60,138 nt of DNA from Microbacterium sp. SCN 70-27 (GTDB lineage Bacteria; Actinomycetota; Actinomycetes; Actinomycetales; Microbacteriaceae): assembly GCA_001724425.1 (NCBI GenBank), contig MEEK01000015.1, forward strand, positions 1 to 60,138, read 5' to 3'. Shown here piece after piece: positions 37,254-46,368 of the stretch (its first letter is position 1; the number at the start of each line of letters is the position of its first letter). The position numbers and the translations under genes are program-made. The notes under the pieces are model-generated. The model saw only the letters and a list, made by a program, of their open reading frames with translations. It was not told where the DNA came from and made no database searches.

Positions 37254-38603
37254 TCAGCTCAGTTCGCCCTGCTCCAGCAGGTCGGTGACGAGCGCGGCGA
37301 TCGCGGAGCGCTCCGAGCGCATGAGCGTCACGTGCCCGAACAGGTCGTGTCCCTTGAGCGTCTCGATGACCGACGCGATGCCGTCGTGGCGACCCACCCG
37401 GAGGTTGTCGCGCTGCCCGACGTCGTGCGTGAGCACGACCCGCGAGTTCTGGCCCATGCGGCTCAGCACCGTGAGCAGCACGTTCCGCTCGAGCGACTGC
37501 GCCTCGTCGACGATCACGAACGCGTCGTGCAGCGAGCGGCCACGGATGTGCGTGAGCGGCATGACCTCGAGCATCCCGCGTGCGACGACCTCCTCGAGGA
37601 CGTTCCCCGACACGACAGAGCCGAGGGTGTCGAACACGGCCTGCCCCCACGGGTTCATCTTCTCGGCCTGGTCGCCGGGCAGGTAGCCCAGTTCCTGCCC
37701 GCCGACGGCGAACAGCGGTCGGAACACGATGATCTTCTTCTGCTGCTGACGCTCGAGCACGGCATCGAGACCCGCACACAGTGCGAGCGCCGACTTTCCC
37801 GTCCCCGCCCGGCCGCCGAGCGAGACGATGCCGACCTCGGGGTCGAGAAGCAGGTCGATCGCGATGCGCTGCTCGGCGGAGCGTCCGTGCAGGCCGAACA
37901 CGTCACGGTCGCCGCGGACGAGCTTGAAACCGCCGTCACCCGTGACCCGGCCGAGCGCCGAGCCGCGCTCCGAGTGGATGATGAGTCCCGTGTTCACGGG
38001 AAGCCCGCGGACCTGGTCGCTGGAGGCGACCTCCGACTCGTACAGGTCACTGATGTCGTCACCCGACAGGTGCAGATCGGCGATGCCGGTCCAGCCGCTG
38101 TCCACCGCCTGCTCGGCGAGGTACTCCTCCGCGTTGATACCGAGCGAGGCCGCCTTCACGCGCATCGGGAGGTCCTTGGAGACGACCGTGACCTCCTGCC
38201 CGTCCTGCGCGAGGTGCATCGCGACGGCGAGGATGCGGGTGTCGTTGTCGCTCAGTCGAAGGCCCTGCGGCAGCACGGAGGCATCCGTGTTGGCCAGTTC
38301 GACGCGGAGGGTGCCGCCCTTGCCGACGGGCACCGGGAAGTCGAGTCGTCCGTGCTCGATGCGCAGTTCGTCGAGGTGGCGCAGCGCCTGCCGGGCGAAG
38401 TAGCCGAGCTCGGGGTCGTGACGCTTGCCTTCGAGCTCCGTGACGACCACCACCGGGACGACGACGGAGTGTTCGGCGAAGCGGAAGAAGGCGCGCGGAT
38501 CGCTCAGCAGCACCGACGTGTCGAGGACGTACGTGCGGAGGTCTTGTTCGACCTCTGCGGCCTCGTCGATGGTCTGCTGCTGCGCTGGAACTCGTGTGGT
38601 CAC
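37254..38603 (-). CDS. PhoH family protein with N-terminal PIN domain
   Basis: A 449-aa protein with a PIN-type RNase domain ([13 protein letters not shown] at about 25-37, then D residues at [10 protein letters not shown] and VVSKDLPMR) and a C-terminal PhoH ATPase. The ATPase has Walker [15 protein letters not shown] and Walker [13 protein letters not shown]. This PIN-PhoH layout is that of the PhoH2/YlaK group, linked to RNA unwinding and cleavage. GTG 38603 was chosen with GGGAG upstream. The leader is hairpin-rich. Confidence 0.94.
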   Translation of the reverse strand: MTTRVPAQQQTIDEAAEVEQDLRTYVLDTSVLLSDPRAFFRFAEHSVVVPVVVVTELEGKRHDPELGYFARQALRHLDELRIEHGRLDFPVPVGKGGTLRVELANTDASVLPQGLRLSDNDTRILAVAMHLAQDGQEVTVVSKDLPMRVKAASLGINAEEYLAEQAVDSGWTGIADLHLSGDDISDLYESEVASSDQVRGLPVNTGLIIHSERGSALGRVTGDGGFKLVRGDRDVFGLHGRSAEQRIAIDLLLDPEVGIVSLGGRAGTGKSALALCAGLDAVLERQQQKKIIVFRPLFAVGGQELGYLPGDQAEKMNPWGQAVFDTLGSVVSGNVLEEVVARGMLEVMPLTHIRGRSLHDAFVIVDEAQSLERNVLLTVLSRMGQNSRVVLTHDVGQRDNLRVGRHDGIASVIETLKGHDLFGHVTLMRSERSAIAALVTDLLEQGELS

Positions 38604-38617
38604 AACCCGCTCCCGTC

Positions 38618-38684
38618 CCGGGTGGGTGTCCCACCCGGAATCCTCGAGTCGGCCGCGAGCCACGAGTCAGTGGAAGGCCGACTC
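38618..38684 (-). promoter_or_regulatory. Structured leader upstream of phoH
   Basis: Two hairpins stand directly before phoH: CCGGGTGGG/CCCACCCGG (38618-38638, perfect 9-bp stem, 3-nt loop) and GAGTCGGCC/GGCCGACTC (38646-38684, perfect 9-bp stem with an inner CCAC/GTGG pair). They follow the aminotransferase start region by no gene, so they are more likely a structured 5-prime leader or operators than a terminator. Confidence 0.45.
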
Positions 38685-38772
38685 GACCGGGCGCCTTGCC
38701 CGATGTGATGACCGTACGTCGGCGGGGGATGACGGGAGGCAAGCGACACGCCGCCCGAAGGTTGCGTACGTG

Positions 38773-40113
38773 TTAATTCTCGATGGACTCGTCGTCGACG
38801 ACGGCGATCACGACATCGGCAGTAAGCGCCTCCGGCTCGGTGCCGTCTCCCCCGCCGGTAGCGTCGTCGGTCGCCTCGACCGCTTCGAGCACGGACTCGG
38901 GCTCATCGGCCGGCGCCGGCTCGGGCAGGTCGATCGTGATGACCTCCGGGGCGTCGGGCTCCCCGCCGAGCTCCTCACGGCCGTACTCGACGGCGACGAT
39001 CCGGCCCGCCGTGGCGGCGTCGGCGAGAGCGTCGCCGAGCAGCATCATGCTGTCGGCTCCCGTGCCGACATGCGCCGACACTCGAATGCTGGTCCCGCGT
39101 GCCGTGACGGTCACGCCGTGATTGGCGAGGGCAGCCGCGAGGACGGGCGGGTCGCTCGGCACGAGGGCGACGATGCCCGCATGCGCGTCGCGCGGGGTGA
39201 GCACAGGGACCTCGTACCGATCGGCGAGGCTCATGACGTCAGCCGCGCGGCGCCGTACTTCCGCGGCGATATCGGCCGTGCCGACCGCGAGGATCTCCCG
39301 CAGGGATGCGGCGAGCCGGGATGCGGCCAGGGGGTCGGACGGCGCGATGGAGTAGGCGGCGGCTCCGGCTCGCGGCACGGGCACCCCGAGCGTCGTGGCA
39401 TCCCCCTGCATTCCCGAGATGCCCGAGAGCACCGGTTCGATCCGCTCGCGCGCCCGCGCCGAGAACCGTGCGAACCCCGTGCCGCGACCCGCGCGCAACC
39501 ACTTGTAGCCGTTGCCGACGACGACGTCCGCGGCCGACCAGTCGACGTCGACGACGCCGAAGGCCTGCACGGCATCGATGATGAGGAGCCGGTCGCCGAC
39601 GGCGTCGCGCAGGCCCGCGAGGTCGAGGAGCGCACCGGTGCGGAAGTCGACGAGGCTCACGGCGACGGCCGTGACGTCGTCCGTCAGCGCGTCGACGACG
39701 GAGTCGACAGTGACGATCCCATCCGGCGGGTCGATCTCGCGCACATCCAGCATCCCGCGGGTCACGGCGGCGCGGTGGGCCATAAGGCGCACGGACGGGA
39801 AGTCCTCGCTCGGCACGATGACGGTGCCGTCGAGCCCGAACAGCGCATGGGCGAGGCCATGGGTCGTCGACGGCTGCAGCACGATCTCGTCGGCGGGAGC
39901 GCCGAGGATCGTCCCGATGAGATCCCGCGCCTCACCGATGCGTGCGCCGACGAGGTCGACTCCGGAGGAGCGGCCCGAACCGAGGAGCTCCGCATCGGCG
40001 TGCATCTCGGCCCGCACCGACGGGGAGAGCGGCCCGAACCGGGCCCAGTCGAGATATCCCGCCGCGACGTCGAACGACTCGATCAGCGGTTCCACATCGG
40101 TCACATCAGCCAT
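38773..40113 (-). CDS. Class V aminotransferase-fold PLP enzyme
   Basis: A 446-aa protein. The PLP lysine is K204 in VVGNGYKWLRAGRG, with LLIIDAVQAFG (the PLP-ring Asp) upstream and PSTTHGLAHALFG as the phosphate loop. The substrate is unknown; the family includes kynureninase-like, desulfurase-like and isopenicillin-epimerase-like enzymes. The desulfurase cysteine is not evident. The last 60 residues are an acidic Glu/Asp/Pro/Ala tail (LPEPAPADEPESVLEAVEAT) that the family lacks. ATG 40113. Downstream of uppS on the same strand, 37 nt apart. Confidence 0.85.
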   Translation of the reverse strand: MADVTDVEPLIESFDVAAGYLDWARFGPLSPSVRAEMHADAELLGSGRSSGVDLVGARIGEARDLIGTILGAPADEIVLQPSTTHGLAHALFGLDGTVIVPSEDFPSVRLMAHRAAVTRGMLDVREIDPPDGIVTVDSVVDALTDDVTAVAVSLVDFRTGALLDLAGLRDAVGDRLLIIDAVQAFGVVDVDWSAADVVVGNGYKWLRAGRGTGFARFSARARERIEPVLSGISGMQGDATTLGVPVPRAGAAAYSIAPSDPLAASRLAASLREILAVGTADIAAEVRRRAADVMSLADRYEVPVLTPRDAHAGIVALVPSDPPVLAAALANHGVTVTARGTSIRVSAHVGTGADSMMLLGDALADAATAGRIVAVEYGREELGGEPDAPEVITIDLPEPAPADEPESVLEAVEATDDATGGGDGTEPEALTADVVIAVVDDESIEN

Positions 40114-40150
40114 TCTGTCACGCCGGCGACCCCCGCAGAGGGGGGTTGAC

Positions 40151-40936
40151 TCAGCCGCCGAAGCGCCGGTCGCGCGTCGCGAAGTCGCGGATCGCGCGCA
40201 GGAAGTCGACCTCGCGGAGGTCGGGGCCGAGCGCCTCAACGAAGTAGAACTCCGAGTGGGCCGACTGCCACAGCAGGAAGTCGCTCAGCCGCTGCTCCCC
40301 CGACGTGCGGATGACGAGGTCGGGGTCGGCCTGTCCCCCGGTGTAGAGGTGCTCGCCGATCTGCTCGGGAGTGAGGCTGGCGGCGAGCTCCTCCATCGAC
40401 CCGCCGCTCGACTGGTGCTGGGCGATGATGCTCCGCACGGCATCCACGATCTCGCCGCGCCCGCCGTAGCCGACGGCGAGATTGACGTGCAGGCCGGTGT
40501 TCCTTGCGGTGCGCTCCTCCGCCGTCCGCAGCACCCGGGCGAGTTCGGTCGGCAGGGCATCCACCCGTCCGACGATCTGCACACGCCATCCCGGTTCGTG
40601 CGAGAGTTCGTCGGCCAGTTCGGCGATGATCTCGATGAGATCGGACAGCTCCTGCGAGTCGCGCTTGCGGAGATTGTCGTTCGAGAGCAGGTACAGCGAC
40701 ACGACCCGGATGCCGAGATCGTCGCACCATCGTAGGAACTCGTGCATCTTGGCAGCCCCCGCGCGGTGACCGTCTGCCACGGTCGCGAGGCCCGCCTGAC
40801 GCGCCCAGCGCCGGTTGCCGTCGATCATCATCGCGACGTGGTGCGGTACGACCTCCGGCGTGAGCCGCTTCCTCAGCCGGGAGCTGTAGAGCCGATAGAG
40901 GAAGCCTCGCCCTTCTCCGGACCGTGTGGACGTCAC
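40151..40936 (-). CDS. uppS: Isoprenyl (cis-prenyl) transferase
   Basis: A 261-aa cis-prenyltransferase that builds long polyprenyl diphosphates for cell-wall lipid carriers. The catalytic Asp is D39 in VAMMIDGNRRWARQ. LYLLSNDNLRKR, LAVGYGGRGEIVDAV and the C-terminal DLVIRTSGEQRLSDFLLWQ are family blocks. GTG 40936 lies 6 nt after TAGCGT (leaderless). It could be the medium-chain (Z-FPP-type) or the undecaprenyl/decaprenyl enzyme; sequence alone does not settle this. Confidence 0.93.
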   Translation of the reverse strand: MTSTRSGEGRGFLYRLYSSRLRKRLTPEVVPHHVAMMIDGNRRWARQAGLATVADGHRAGAAKMHEFLRWCDDLGIRVVSLYLLSNDNLRKRDSQELSDLIEIIAELADELSHEPGWRVQIVGRVDALPTELARVLRTAEERTARNTGLHVNLAVGYGGRGEIVDAVRSIIAQHQSSGGSMEELAASLTPEQIGEHLYTGGQADPDLVIRTSGEQRLSDFLLWQSAHSEFYFVEALGPDLREVDFLRAIRDFATRDRRFGG

Positions 40937-40942
40937 GCCCCT

Positions 40943-40948
40943 ACGCTA
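40943..40948 (-). promoter_or_regulatory. -10 element, leaderless uppS
   Basis: TAGCGT, 6 nt before GTG 40936 on the minus strand. Divergent from the hemolysin III promoter 35 nt away. Confidence 0.45.
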
Positions 40949-40982
40949 CTCGCGTATGTGCTCGTCGGCATACGCGCGTGAG

Positions 40983-40988
40983 TAGGCT
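40983..40988 (+). promoter_or_regulatory. -10 element, leaderless hemolysin III gene
   Basis: TAGGCT, 6 nt before GTG 40995. The same hexamer and spacing precede the gene at 49089. Confidence 0.5.
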
Positions 40989-40994
40989 CGAGGC

Positions 40995-41732
40995 GTGCCC
41001 GAACACACATCAGATGAGGGCGTCGAGATGCCCCAGCTCCCGCTGCTCGAAGCGGCCGCCGTGAGCGCGCAGGTCGAGCTCAAGCCCTCGTGGCGCGGGT
41101 GGATCCACGCGGGCACCTTCCCCGTCGCGATCGCGGCCGGAATCGTCCTCATCGTGCTGTCGCACGGCGCCGCCGCGAAGTGGGCGGCCGCCGTGTTCAT
41201 GGCGACGTCAGTGCTGCTTTTCGGCAACTCCGCGCTCTATCACCGGTTCAGCTGGGGTCCGAAGACGAAGGCGGTGCTCAAGCGCATCGACCACGCGAAC
41301 ATCATGCTCCTGATCGCGGGCACCTACACGCCGCTCGCGGTGCTCGCGCTGCCCCCCGACAAGGGTGCGGTGCTGCTGATCCTCGTGTGGTCGGGAGCAC
41401 TCCTCGGCATCCTGTTCCGCGTCTTCTGGATCAACGCGCCGCGCTGGCTGTACGTCGCGCTGTATCTGCTGCTCGGCTGGGCCGCGGTGCTGTACATCGT
41501 GGACCTCTTCCAGGCGAATGCGCCCATGATGATCCTCGTCATCGCCGGCGGACTCCTCTACACGGGCGGCGCGATCTGCTACGCGCTGAAGAAGCCGAAC
41601 CCGTGGCCCGGGCACTTCGGATTCCACGAGATCTTCCACGTGTGCACGGTGCTCGCGTTCCTCTGCCACTGGACGGCGTGTCTGCTGATCGCGCTGAGCC
41701 CCGTGGTGCCCTCGCTCGGCGCCGCCGGCTGA
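40995..41732 (+). CDS. Hemolysin III / PAQR family membrane protein (TrhA-like)
   Basis: A 245-aa seven-helix membrane protein. Family metal-site residues are in SVLLFGNSALYHRFSWG, RIDHANIMLLIAGTYTP and the C-terminal GFHEIFHVCTVLAFLCHW (HxxxH). Bacterial members are linked to membrane energetics and lipid balance, not to true hemolysis. GTG 40995 with the -10 above. Confidence 0.92.
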   Translation: MPEHTSDEGVEMPQLPLLEAAAVSAQVELKPSWRGWIHAGTFPVAIAAGIVLIVLSHGAAAKWAAAVFMATSVLLFGNSALYHRFSWGPKTKAVLKRIDHANIMLLIAGTYTPLAVLALPPDKGAVLLILVWSGALLGILFRVFWINAPRWLYVALYLLLGWAAVLYIVDLFQANAPMMILVIAGGLLYTGGAICYALKKPNPWPGHFGFHEIFHVCTVLAFLCHWTACLLIALSPVVPSLGAAG

Positions 41733-41754
41733 CGCCGCTCCCGCGGCGGACGGT

Positions 41755-42057
41755 TCAGCGGTTCGTGCCGTCGTTCTGCGGATCGATGTCCTGGTCGTCG
41801 ACGTCGGATGCCTCGACGGCCGCATCAGCCTGGGCCTGCGCCTCGGCATCCAGTTTCTCATTGACGTCGGCGCGGTAGCCGGCACGACGGATGCGCCTCA
41901 GCATGTCGACGATGAGGAACACGACCACGCCGGCGACGAGCGCCATCGCGGCGAACCCGACGAACCCGGGCGTGACGCTGTCGGGGTTCACGGTCATCGA
42001 CGGCGTGGGGGTCGCGAAGTCCGCTCCCACGATGCGGGCGGCGAGAAGAGTGAGCAT
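41755..42057 (-). CDS. Hypothetical single-pass membrane protein
   Basis: A 100-aa protein with a short outer N-terminus, one helix (FAAMALVAGVVVFLIVDMLR, about 35-54), a basic inner anchor RRIRRAGYRAD and an acidic Ala/Gln/Asp tail. No domain recognised. ATG 42057 has GAGGAC upstream. Divergent from the DUF4307 gene. Confidence 0.7.
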   Translation of the reverse strand: MLTLLAARIVGADFATPTPSMTVNPDSVTPGFVGFAAMALVAGVVVFLIVDMLRRIRRAGYRADVNEKLDAEAQAQADAAVEASDVDDQDIDPQNDGTNR

Positions 42058-42173
42058 CGGTCCTCGGTTCGTCGATTCCTCCGGCGGGCGCACAACGCGT
42101 AGCCTGGAACCCCAGCCTAGAACGCCGCCCGCGCGGCGACCGACACCGACGTGCACCTCGACAGGATGACGAC

Positions 42174-42578
42174 ATGACCACCGCGCCGCAGCCCGTCCTC
42201 AAGGCGGAACTCGACGACCGGTACGGGCGCGCCCGACGCCGTCGCGGCGGCTGGATCGCGCTCGGCGTCGTCGCGATCCTCGGCTTCGGATACGTCGGCT
42301 GGACGACGGTCGCACGCGCGATGGACGCCGTCGACATCGACTCGACGGGCTTCACGACCGTCGACCAGCACGCGGTGACGGTGCAGTTCCAAGTGACGCT
42401 GCGGCGCGGCGAAGCCGTGACGTGCGCCCTCGAGGCGCAGGACACCGAGCACGGCGTCGTCGGCTGGCGCGTCGTGGAGTATCCCGCCGACCCCGCGCAC
42501 ACGCGCGCGTTCTCGGAGACGATCCCGACGATCGCGGAGGCGACGACAGGTTTTGTCTCCTCCTGCTGGATCCCGTAG
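42174..42578 (+). CDS. DUF4307 family membrane protein
   Basis: A 134-aa protein with the DDRYGRARRRR N-terminus, one helix (GWIALGVVAILGFGYVGW) and an outer domain with FQVTLRRGEAVTCALEAQ and HGVVGWRVVEYP. This matches DUF4307, usually found just upstream of greA in actinobacteria, as here. Function unknown. ATG 42174 with AGGA upstream. Confidence 0.9.
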   Translation: MTTAPQPVLKAELDDRYGRARRRRGGWIALGVVAILGFGYVGWTTVARAMDAVDIDSTGFTTVDQHAVTVQFQVTLRRGEAVTCALEAQDTEHGVVGWRVVEYPADPAHTRAFSETIPTIAEATTGFVSSCWIP

Positions 42579-42594
42579 TCTGAGGCGATACACG

Positions 42595-42617
42595 CGCCCC
42601 GGCTGCCTGCCGGGGCG
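42595..42617 (+). terminator. Terminator after the DUF4307 gene
   Basis: CGCCCCGGC, a 5-nt loop, GCCGGGGCG, followed by TTCGGTTTAT. It is a good intrinsic terminator or attenuator ahead of greA. Confidence 0.75.
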
Positions 42618-42681
42618 TTCGGTTTATCCCCCGCGGCGGACCCGCGGTCCGACCGCTCCCCACGAGAAAAGGAGAAGACAC

Positions 42682-43170
42682 GTGACTCAGAACACGGAGA
42701 CCTTCCTCACCCAGGACGCCTACGACCGGCTCGCCGCCGAACTCGAGCACCTGTCGACGACGGGGCGCACGGAGATCGCGGCACGCATCGAGGCCGCCCG
42801 CGAAGAGGGCGACCTCAAGGAGAACGGCGGCTATCACGCCGCGAAGGACGAGCAGGGCAAGCAGGAGGCCCGCATCCGCACGCTGCAGGCGCTGCTGAAG
42901 GATGCCGTCGTGGGCGAAGCGCCCGAGTCGGACGGCACCGTCCAGAGCGGCACGGTCGTCACGGCTGTCGTGGCGGGTGGCGAAGAGGTGTTCCTGCTCG
43001 GCAGCCGTGAGATCGCGGCGGGCTCGGAGCTGGACGTCTACAGCGAGGCATCCCCGCTCGGCGCGGCGATCCTCGGCCTCGCCGAGGGCGAGAAGACGTC
43101 GTACACCGCCCCGAACGGGCGCGAGATCACCGTCGAGATCGTGAAGGTCGACACCTACACCGGCCAGTGA
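42682..43170 (+). CDS. greA: Transcription elongation factor GreA
   Basis: A 162-aa factor that rescues backtracked RNA polymerase. The N-terminal coiled coil has the acidic tip REEGDLKENGGYHAAKDEQG, and the C-terminal domain has VFLLGSREIAAGSELDVYSE and SPLGAAILGLAEGE. GTG 42682 has AAAGGAGAAG upstream. The hairpin repeat downstream may terminate it. Confidence 0.96.
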   Translation: MTQNTETFLTQDAYDRLAAELEHLSTTGRTEIAARIEAAREEGDLKENGGYHAAKDEQGKQEARIRTLQALLKDAVVGEAPESDGTVQSGTVVTAVVAGGEEVFLLGSREIAAGSELDVYSEASPLGAAILGLAEGEKTSYTAPNGREITVEIVKVDTYTGQ

Positions 43171-43206
43171 CCTCCGGGGTCACGCCCCCGCCCCACCCGC
43201 GCCGAG

Positions 43207-43276
43207 GCGAGACCCCGGTTGCGCGCCGAGACCCCGGCCCGAAACGGCCGGTCTCGGCGTCTGGACCGGGTCTCGC
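43207..43276. repeat. Nested double-hairpin repeat between greA and ilvA
   Basis: The outer arms GCGAGACCCCGGTT and GACCGGGTCTCGC enclose an inner hairpin CGCCGAGACCCCGGCC-CGAAAC-GGCCGGTCTCGGCG. The arms differ only by 1-2 nt bulges. It follows greA and faces the convergent ilvA. The GCCGAGAC/GTCTCGGC ends and the GAAAC loop recall the element at 1125-1188. Confidence 0.65.
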
Positions 43277-43299
43277 GTGAGCGAGGCGAGAGGAGGGGG

Positions 43300-44547
43300 T
43301 CAGTCTTCGACGACTTTGGGGTGGAAACCGGCATCCTCCAGCACGGAGATGACGTGTGCGCGGTGCTCTTCGCCGCGCGTCTCGACGCTCAACTGCAGGA
43401 TCACCTCGCTGATCTGCAGCCCCTGCCCGTGCCGGGTGTGCAGCACCTCGATGACGTTCGCACCCGCGATCGACAGCAGCTCCGACACGCGTGCGAGCTG
43501 ACCGGGGCGGTCGGGCAACGGGATCTGCAGGGTCATGTACCGGCCGGATGCCGCGAGGCCGTGCGACACGACCCGCTGCAGCAGGAGCGGGTCGATGTTG
43601 CCGCCGGAGAGGATCACGGCGGTGGGGCCGGATGCCTGCACCTTGCCCGCGAGGATCGCCGCGACGCCCACGGCGCCCGCGGGCTCCACGACCTGCTTGG
43701 CACGCTCGAGGAGGATGAGGAGGGCGCGGGCGATGTCGTCGTCGCTGACCGTGACGACCTCGTCGACGAGTTCGCGGATGATCCCGAACGGCGCGTCCCC
43801 CGGGCGGGCGACGGCGATGCCGTCGGCGATCGTCGGCGTCGTCTCGACCGTGAGCGGCTCCCCCGCGGCGAGTGAAGACGGGTAGGCGGCGGAGTTCTCC
43901 GCCTGCACGCCGATGATGCGGACGGTGCGGCCCTCGGCCGCCGCGCGTGCCTTGACGGCAGCCGCGACGCCGGCGATGAGACCACCGCCGCCGATGCCGA
44001 CGATGACGGTGTCGAGGTCCGGGATCGCGTCCCACAGCTCGAGCCCGAGCGTCCCCTGGCCGACGATGATGTCGCGATGGTCGAAGGGGTGGATGAGCAC
44101 GGCGCCCGTGCGCTCGGCGAACTCTGCAGCGAGGCGCAGCGGCGTCTCCACGGTCGCGCCGTCGAGGATCACCTCGGCGCCGTAGCCGCGCGTCGCGAGG
44201 AGCTTCGGCACGGGGACGCCGAGCGGCATGAAGATCGTGGCGGGGATGCCGAGCTTCTGCGCCGCCAGGGCGACGCCCTGGGCGTGGTTGCCGGCCGAGG
44301 CCGCCACGACGCCCCGCGCACGCTCCTCCGCGGTCAGCCGGGAGAGCCGATAGGTGGCGCCGCGGATCTTGAACGACCCGGTGCGCTGCAGGTTCTCGAG
44401 CTTCAGGTGCACGGGTGCGCCGAGGACGGCGGAGAGGTGCTCGGACTCTTCGAACGGTGTCGCGACGACGACGCCTCGGAGGACGGATGCCGCGTCTTCG
44501 AACTCCGCGAGGGTCGGGATCGCGGAGAGGGGGGTGGATGTGGTCAC
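43300..44547 (-). CDS. ilvA: Threonine ammonia-lyase with ACT domain
   Basis: A 415-aa PLP enzyme that deaminates threonine to 2-oxobutanoate. The PLP lysine is K60 in QRTGSFKIRGA, the Gly loop is VGIGGGGLIAGVA, and SAGNHAQGVALAA is present. A C-terminal ACT domain (about 335-415) has LPDRPGQLARVSELLSIAGA. This single-ACT form resembles the short IlvA/TdcB group. GTG 44547 has AGGAAG upstream and overlaps the stop of the preceding transporter gene. Confidence 0.94.
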   Translation of the reverse strand: MTTSTPLSAIPTLAEFEDAASVLRGVVVATPFEESEHLSAVLGAPVHLKLENLQRTGSFKIRGATYRLSRLTAEERARGVVAASAGNHAQGVALAAQKLGIPATIFMPLGVPVPKLLATRGYGAEVILDGATVETPLRLAAEFAERTGAVLIHPFDHRDIIVGQGTLGLELWDAIPDLDTVIVGIGGGGLIAGVAAAVKARAAAEGRTVRIIGVQAENSAAYPSSLAAGEPLTVETTPTIADGIAVARPGDAPFGIIRELVDEVVTVSDDDIARALLILLERAKQVVEPAGAVGVAAILAGKVQASGPTAVILSGGNIDPLLLQRVVSHGLAASGRYMTLQIPLPDRPGQLARVSELLSIAGANVIEVLHTRHGQGLQISEVILQLSVETRGEEHRAHVISVLEDAGFHPKVVED

Positions 44548-45722
44548 GCGGGGTTCTTCCTGCTGCGGGGTACGGTGCTCCAGATGAGGTCCTCCGGTCG
44601 CGACGAGGATCCTCCCCCGTGCCTTCGCGAGAGGTAGACGGCGACGACGTTGATGAAGGCGGCGAGCGGCACGGCGAACAGGGCACCGGGGATGCCGGCG
44701 ATCATCGCCCCGCCGGCGACGACGAGGACGACCGCGAGCGGATGGACCTTGACGGCGGAGCCCATGAGGAGCGGCTGGAGGACATGGCCTTCGAGTTGCT
44801 GCACGCCGAGGATGACGACGAGCATCCACAGCGCGATCCAGGGCCCGTTGTAGACGAGTGCGAGGAACACGGCGAGCGAGCCCGTGACGATGGCACCGAC
44901 GAACGGCACGAACGCGCCGAGGAAGACGAGGACACCCACGGGGATCGCGAGAGGCACCCCGAGCAGGAAAGCACCGAGGCCGATGCCGATCGCATCGATC
45001 GTGGCGACGAGCAGCTGCGTCCGCGCGTAGGTCACGACAGTGGTCCAGCCGGCGCGGCCCGCGCCGTCGACGTCCGCGCGGGCGCGACGCGGGAACAGCC
45101 GCACGACCCAGCGCCAGATGCCGGCGCCGTCGGCGAGCGTGCACAGCAGGATGAACAGCGCGAGCACCGCGCCGGTGAGCACGTGCCCGACCGTGGATCC
45201 CACGACGAGCGCACCCGACCAGAGCAAGTCGAGCTGCTGCTGCAGGAACGTACCGGCCTGCTTGAGCAGACCATCGATCTGCTCGGCGGTGAGGTGCAGC
45301 GGCCCGTCGATGAGGTACTGCCGGAACTCTTCAACGGCGGCGACGGTCCGCTCCTGCACACGTGGCCACTCGCGGACGATCTGCCACACAGCGAGCCACA
45401 CGAGCCCTGCGACGATGGCGATCGTCCCGAGGACCGAGATGACCAGGGCGAGCCAGCGGGGCACGCCGCGCCGGAGCATCCACGTGAATGCGGGCCACAG
45501 GAGCGCCGTCACGAGGATCGAGATGAGAAGCGGGACGACGAGGAGCTTCAGCTGGATGATCAGCCAGATGAGGATCCCCGCGGCCACCGCGATCACGACG
45601 AACCGCCACGCGTAGGCGGTCGTGACCCGCAGGCCCCGCGGCAGGCTGTCGCCGACCTCTGTGCGCACCGTCTTGGTGCGGATGGCGTCGATCAGTGAGG
45701 GGCGCGGCTTCTCGTCTGTCAA
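44544..45722 (-). CDS. AI-2E family transporter
   Basis: A 392-aa membrane protein with about eight helices. Family marks are the LIIQLKLLVVPLLISILVTA start, the long outer region 120-170, and GAFVPFVGAIVTGSLAVFLA and LVVILGVQQLEGHVLQPLLM near the end. The family includes AI-2 exporter-like and ion antiporter-like members; the substrate is unknown. The start is a rare TTG at 45722, overlapping the lemA stop by four bases. Coupled to lemA and ilvA. Confidence 0.9.
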   Translation of the reverse strand: MTDEKPRPSLIDAIRTKTVRTEVGDSLPRGLRVTTAYAWRFVVIAVAAGILIWLIIQLKLLVVPLLISILVTALLWPAFTWMLRRGVPRWLALVISVLGTIAIVAGLVWLAVWQIVREWPRVQERTVAAVEEFRQYLIDGPLHLTAEQIDGLLKQAGTFLQQQLDLLWSGALVVGSTVGHVLTGAVLALFILLCTLADGAGIWRWVVRLFPRRARADVDGAGRAGWTTVVTYARTQLLVATIDAIGIGLGAFLLGVPLAIPVGVLVFLGAFVPFVGAIVTGSLAVFLALVYNGPWIALWMLVVILGVQQLEGHVLQPLLMGSAVKVHPLAVVLVVAGGAMIAGIPGALFAVPLAAFINVVAVYLSRRHGGGSSSRPEDLIWSTVPRSRKNPA

Positions 45723-46291
45723 AACTGGATCCGCGGGGGCTCGGCGATCGCGGCGCCTCCGGCGACCTCGAAGAACTCCCGCTCGTGGAAGCCCAGGTTC
45801 CGCGCGAACAGGTTGTTCGGGAACACCTTGATCTTCGTGTTCAGCTCGCGCACACCGCCGTTGTAGAAGCGACGGGATGCCTGGATCTTGTCCTCCGTGT
45901 CGACGACGGACTGCTGCAGCTGCAGGAAGTTCTGGCTGGCCTGCAGCTGCGGATAGGCCTCCGCGACCGCGAACAGCGACTTCAGCGCCTGCTGCATGTG
46001 CCCCTCGGCGACGCCGGCGTCGGCGGGCGAGGAGGCGGTGAGGGTCTCCGCGCGGGCGCGGGTGACGTTCTCGAAGACGGCCTTCTCATGCGCGGCGTAG
46101 CCCTTGACGGTCTCGATGAGGTTCGGCAGGAGGTCGGCGCGGCGCTTCAACTGCACCGTGATGTCGCTCCACGCCTCGTCGACGCGGACGTTCAGTGCGA
46201 CGAGGGAGTTGTACGTCGACCAGAGGTAGACGCCGATGATCACCACCAGCGCCACGATGAGCAGCACCGGGATCAACCACGCCATTTCCAT
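45719..46291 (-). CDS. lemA: LemA family protein
   Basis: A 190-aa protein with an N-terminal helix (WLIPVLLIVALVVIIGVYLW) and the LemA helical domain: YNSLVALNVRVDEAWSDITV, LKRRADLLPNLIETVKGY and the C-terminal YNGGVRELNTKIKVFPNN. Its molecular role is unknown. GGGAG upstream of ATG 46291. First gene of lemA - AI-2E - ilvA. Confidence 0.94.
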   Translation of the reverse strand: MEMAWLIPVLLIVALVVIIGVYLWSTYNSLVALNVRVDEAWSDITVQLKRRADLLPNLIETVKGYAAHEKAVFENVTRARAETLTASSPADAGVAEGHMQQALKSLFAVAEAYPQLQASQNFLQLQQSVVDTEDKIQASRRFYNGGVRELNTKIKVFPNNLFARNLGFHEREFFEVAGGAAIAEPPRIQF

Positions 46292-46368
46292 GAGACTCCC
46301 CTCGATCCTGTGCTCATCCTATCCGCGCGAGGGTCCGCGACCCCACGCGCGGGCGCAGTTCTCAGTCG

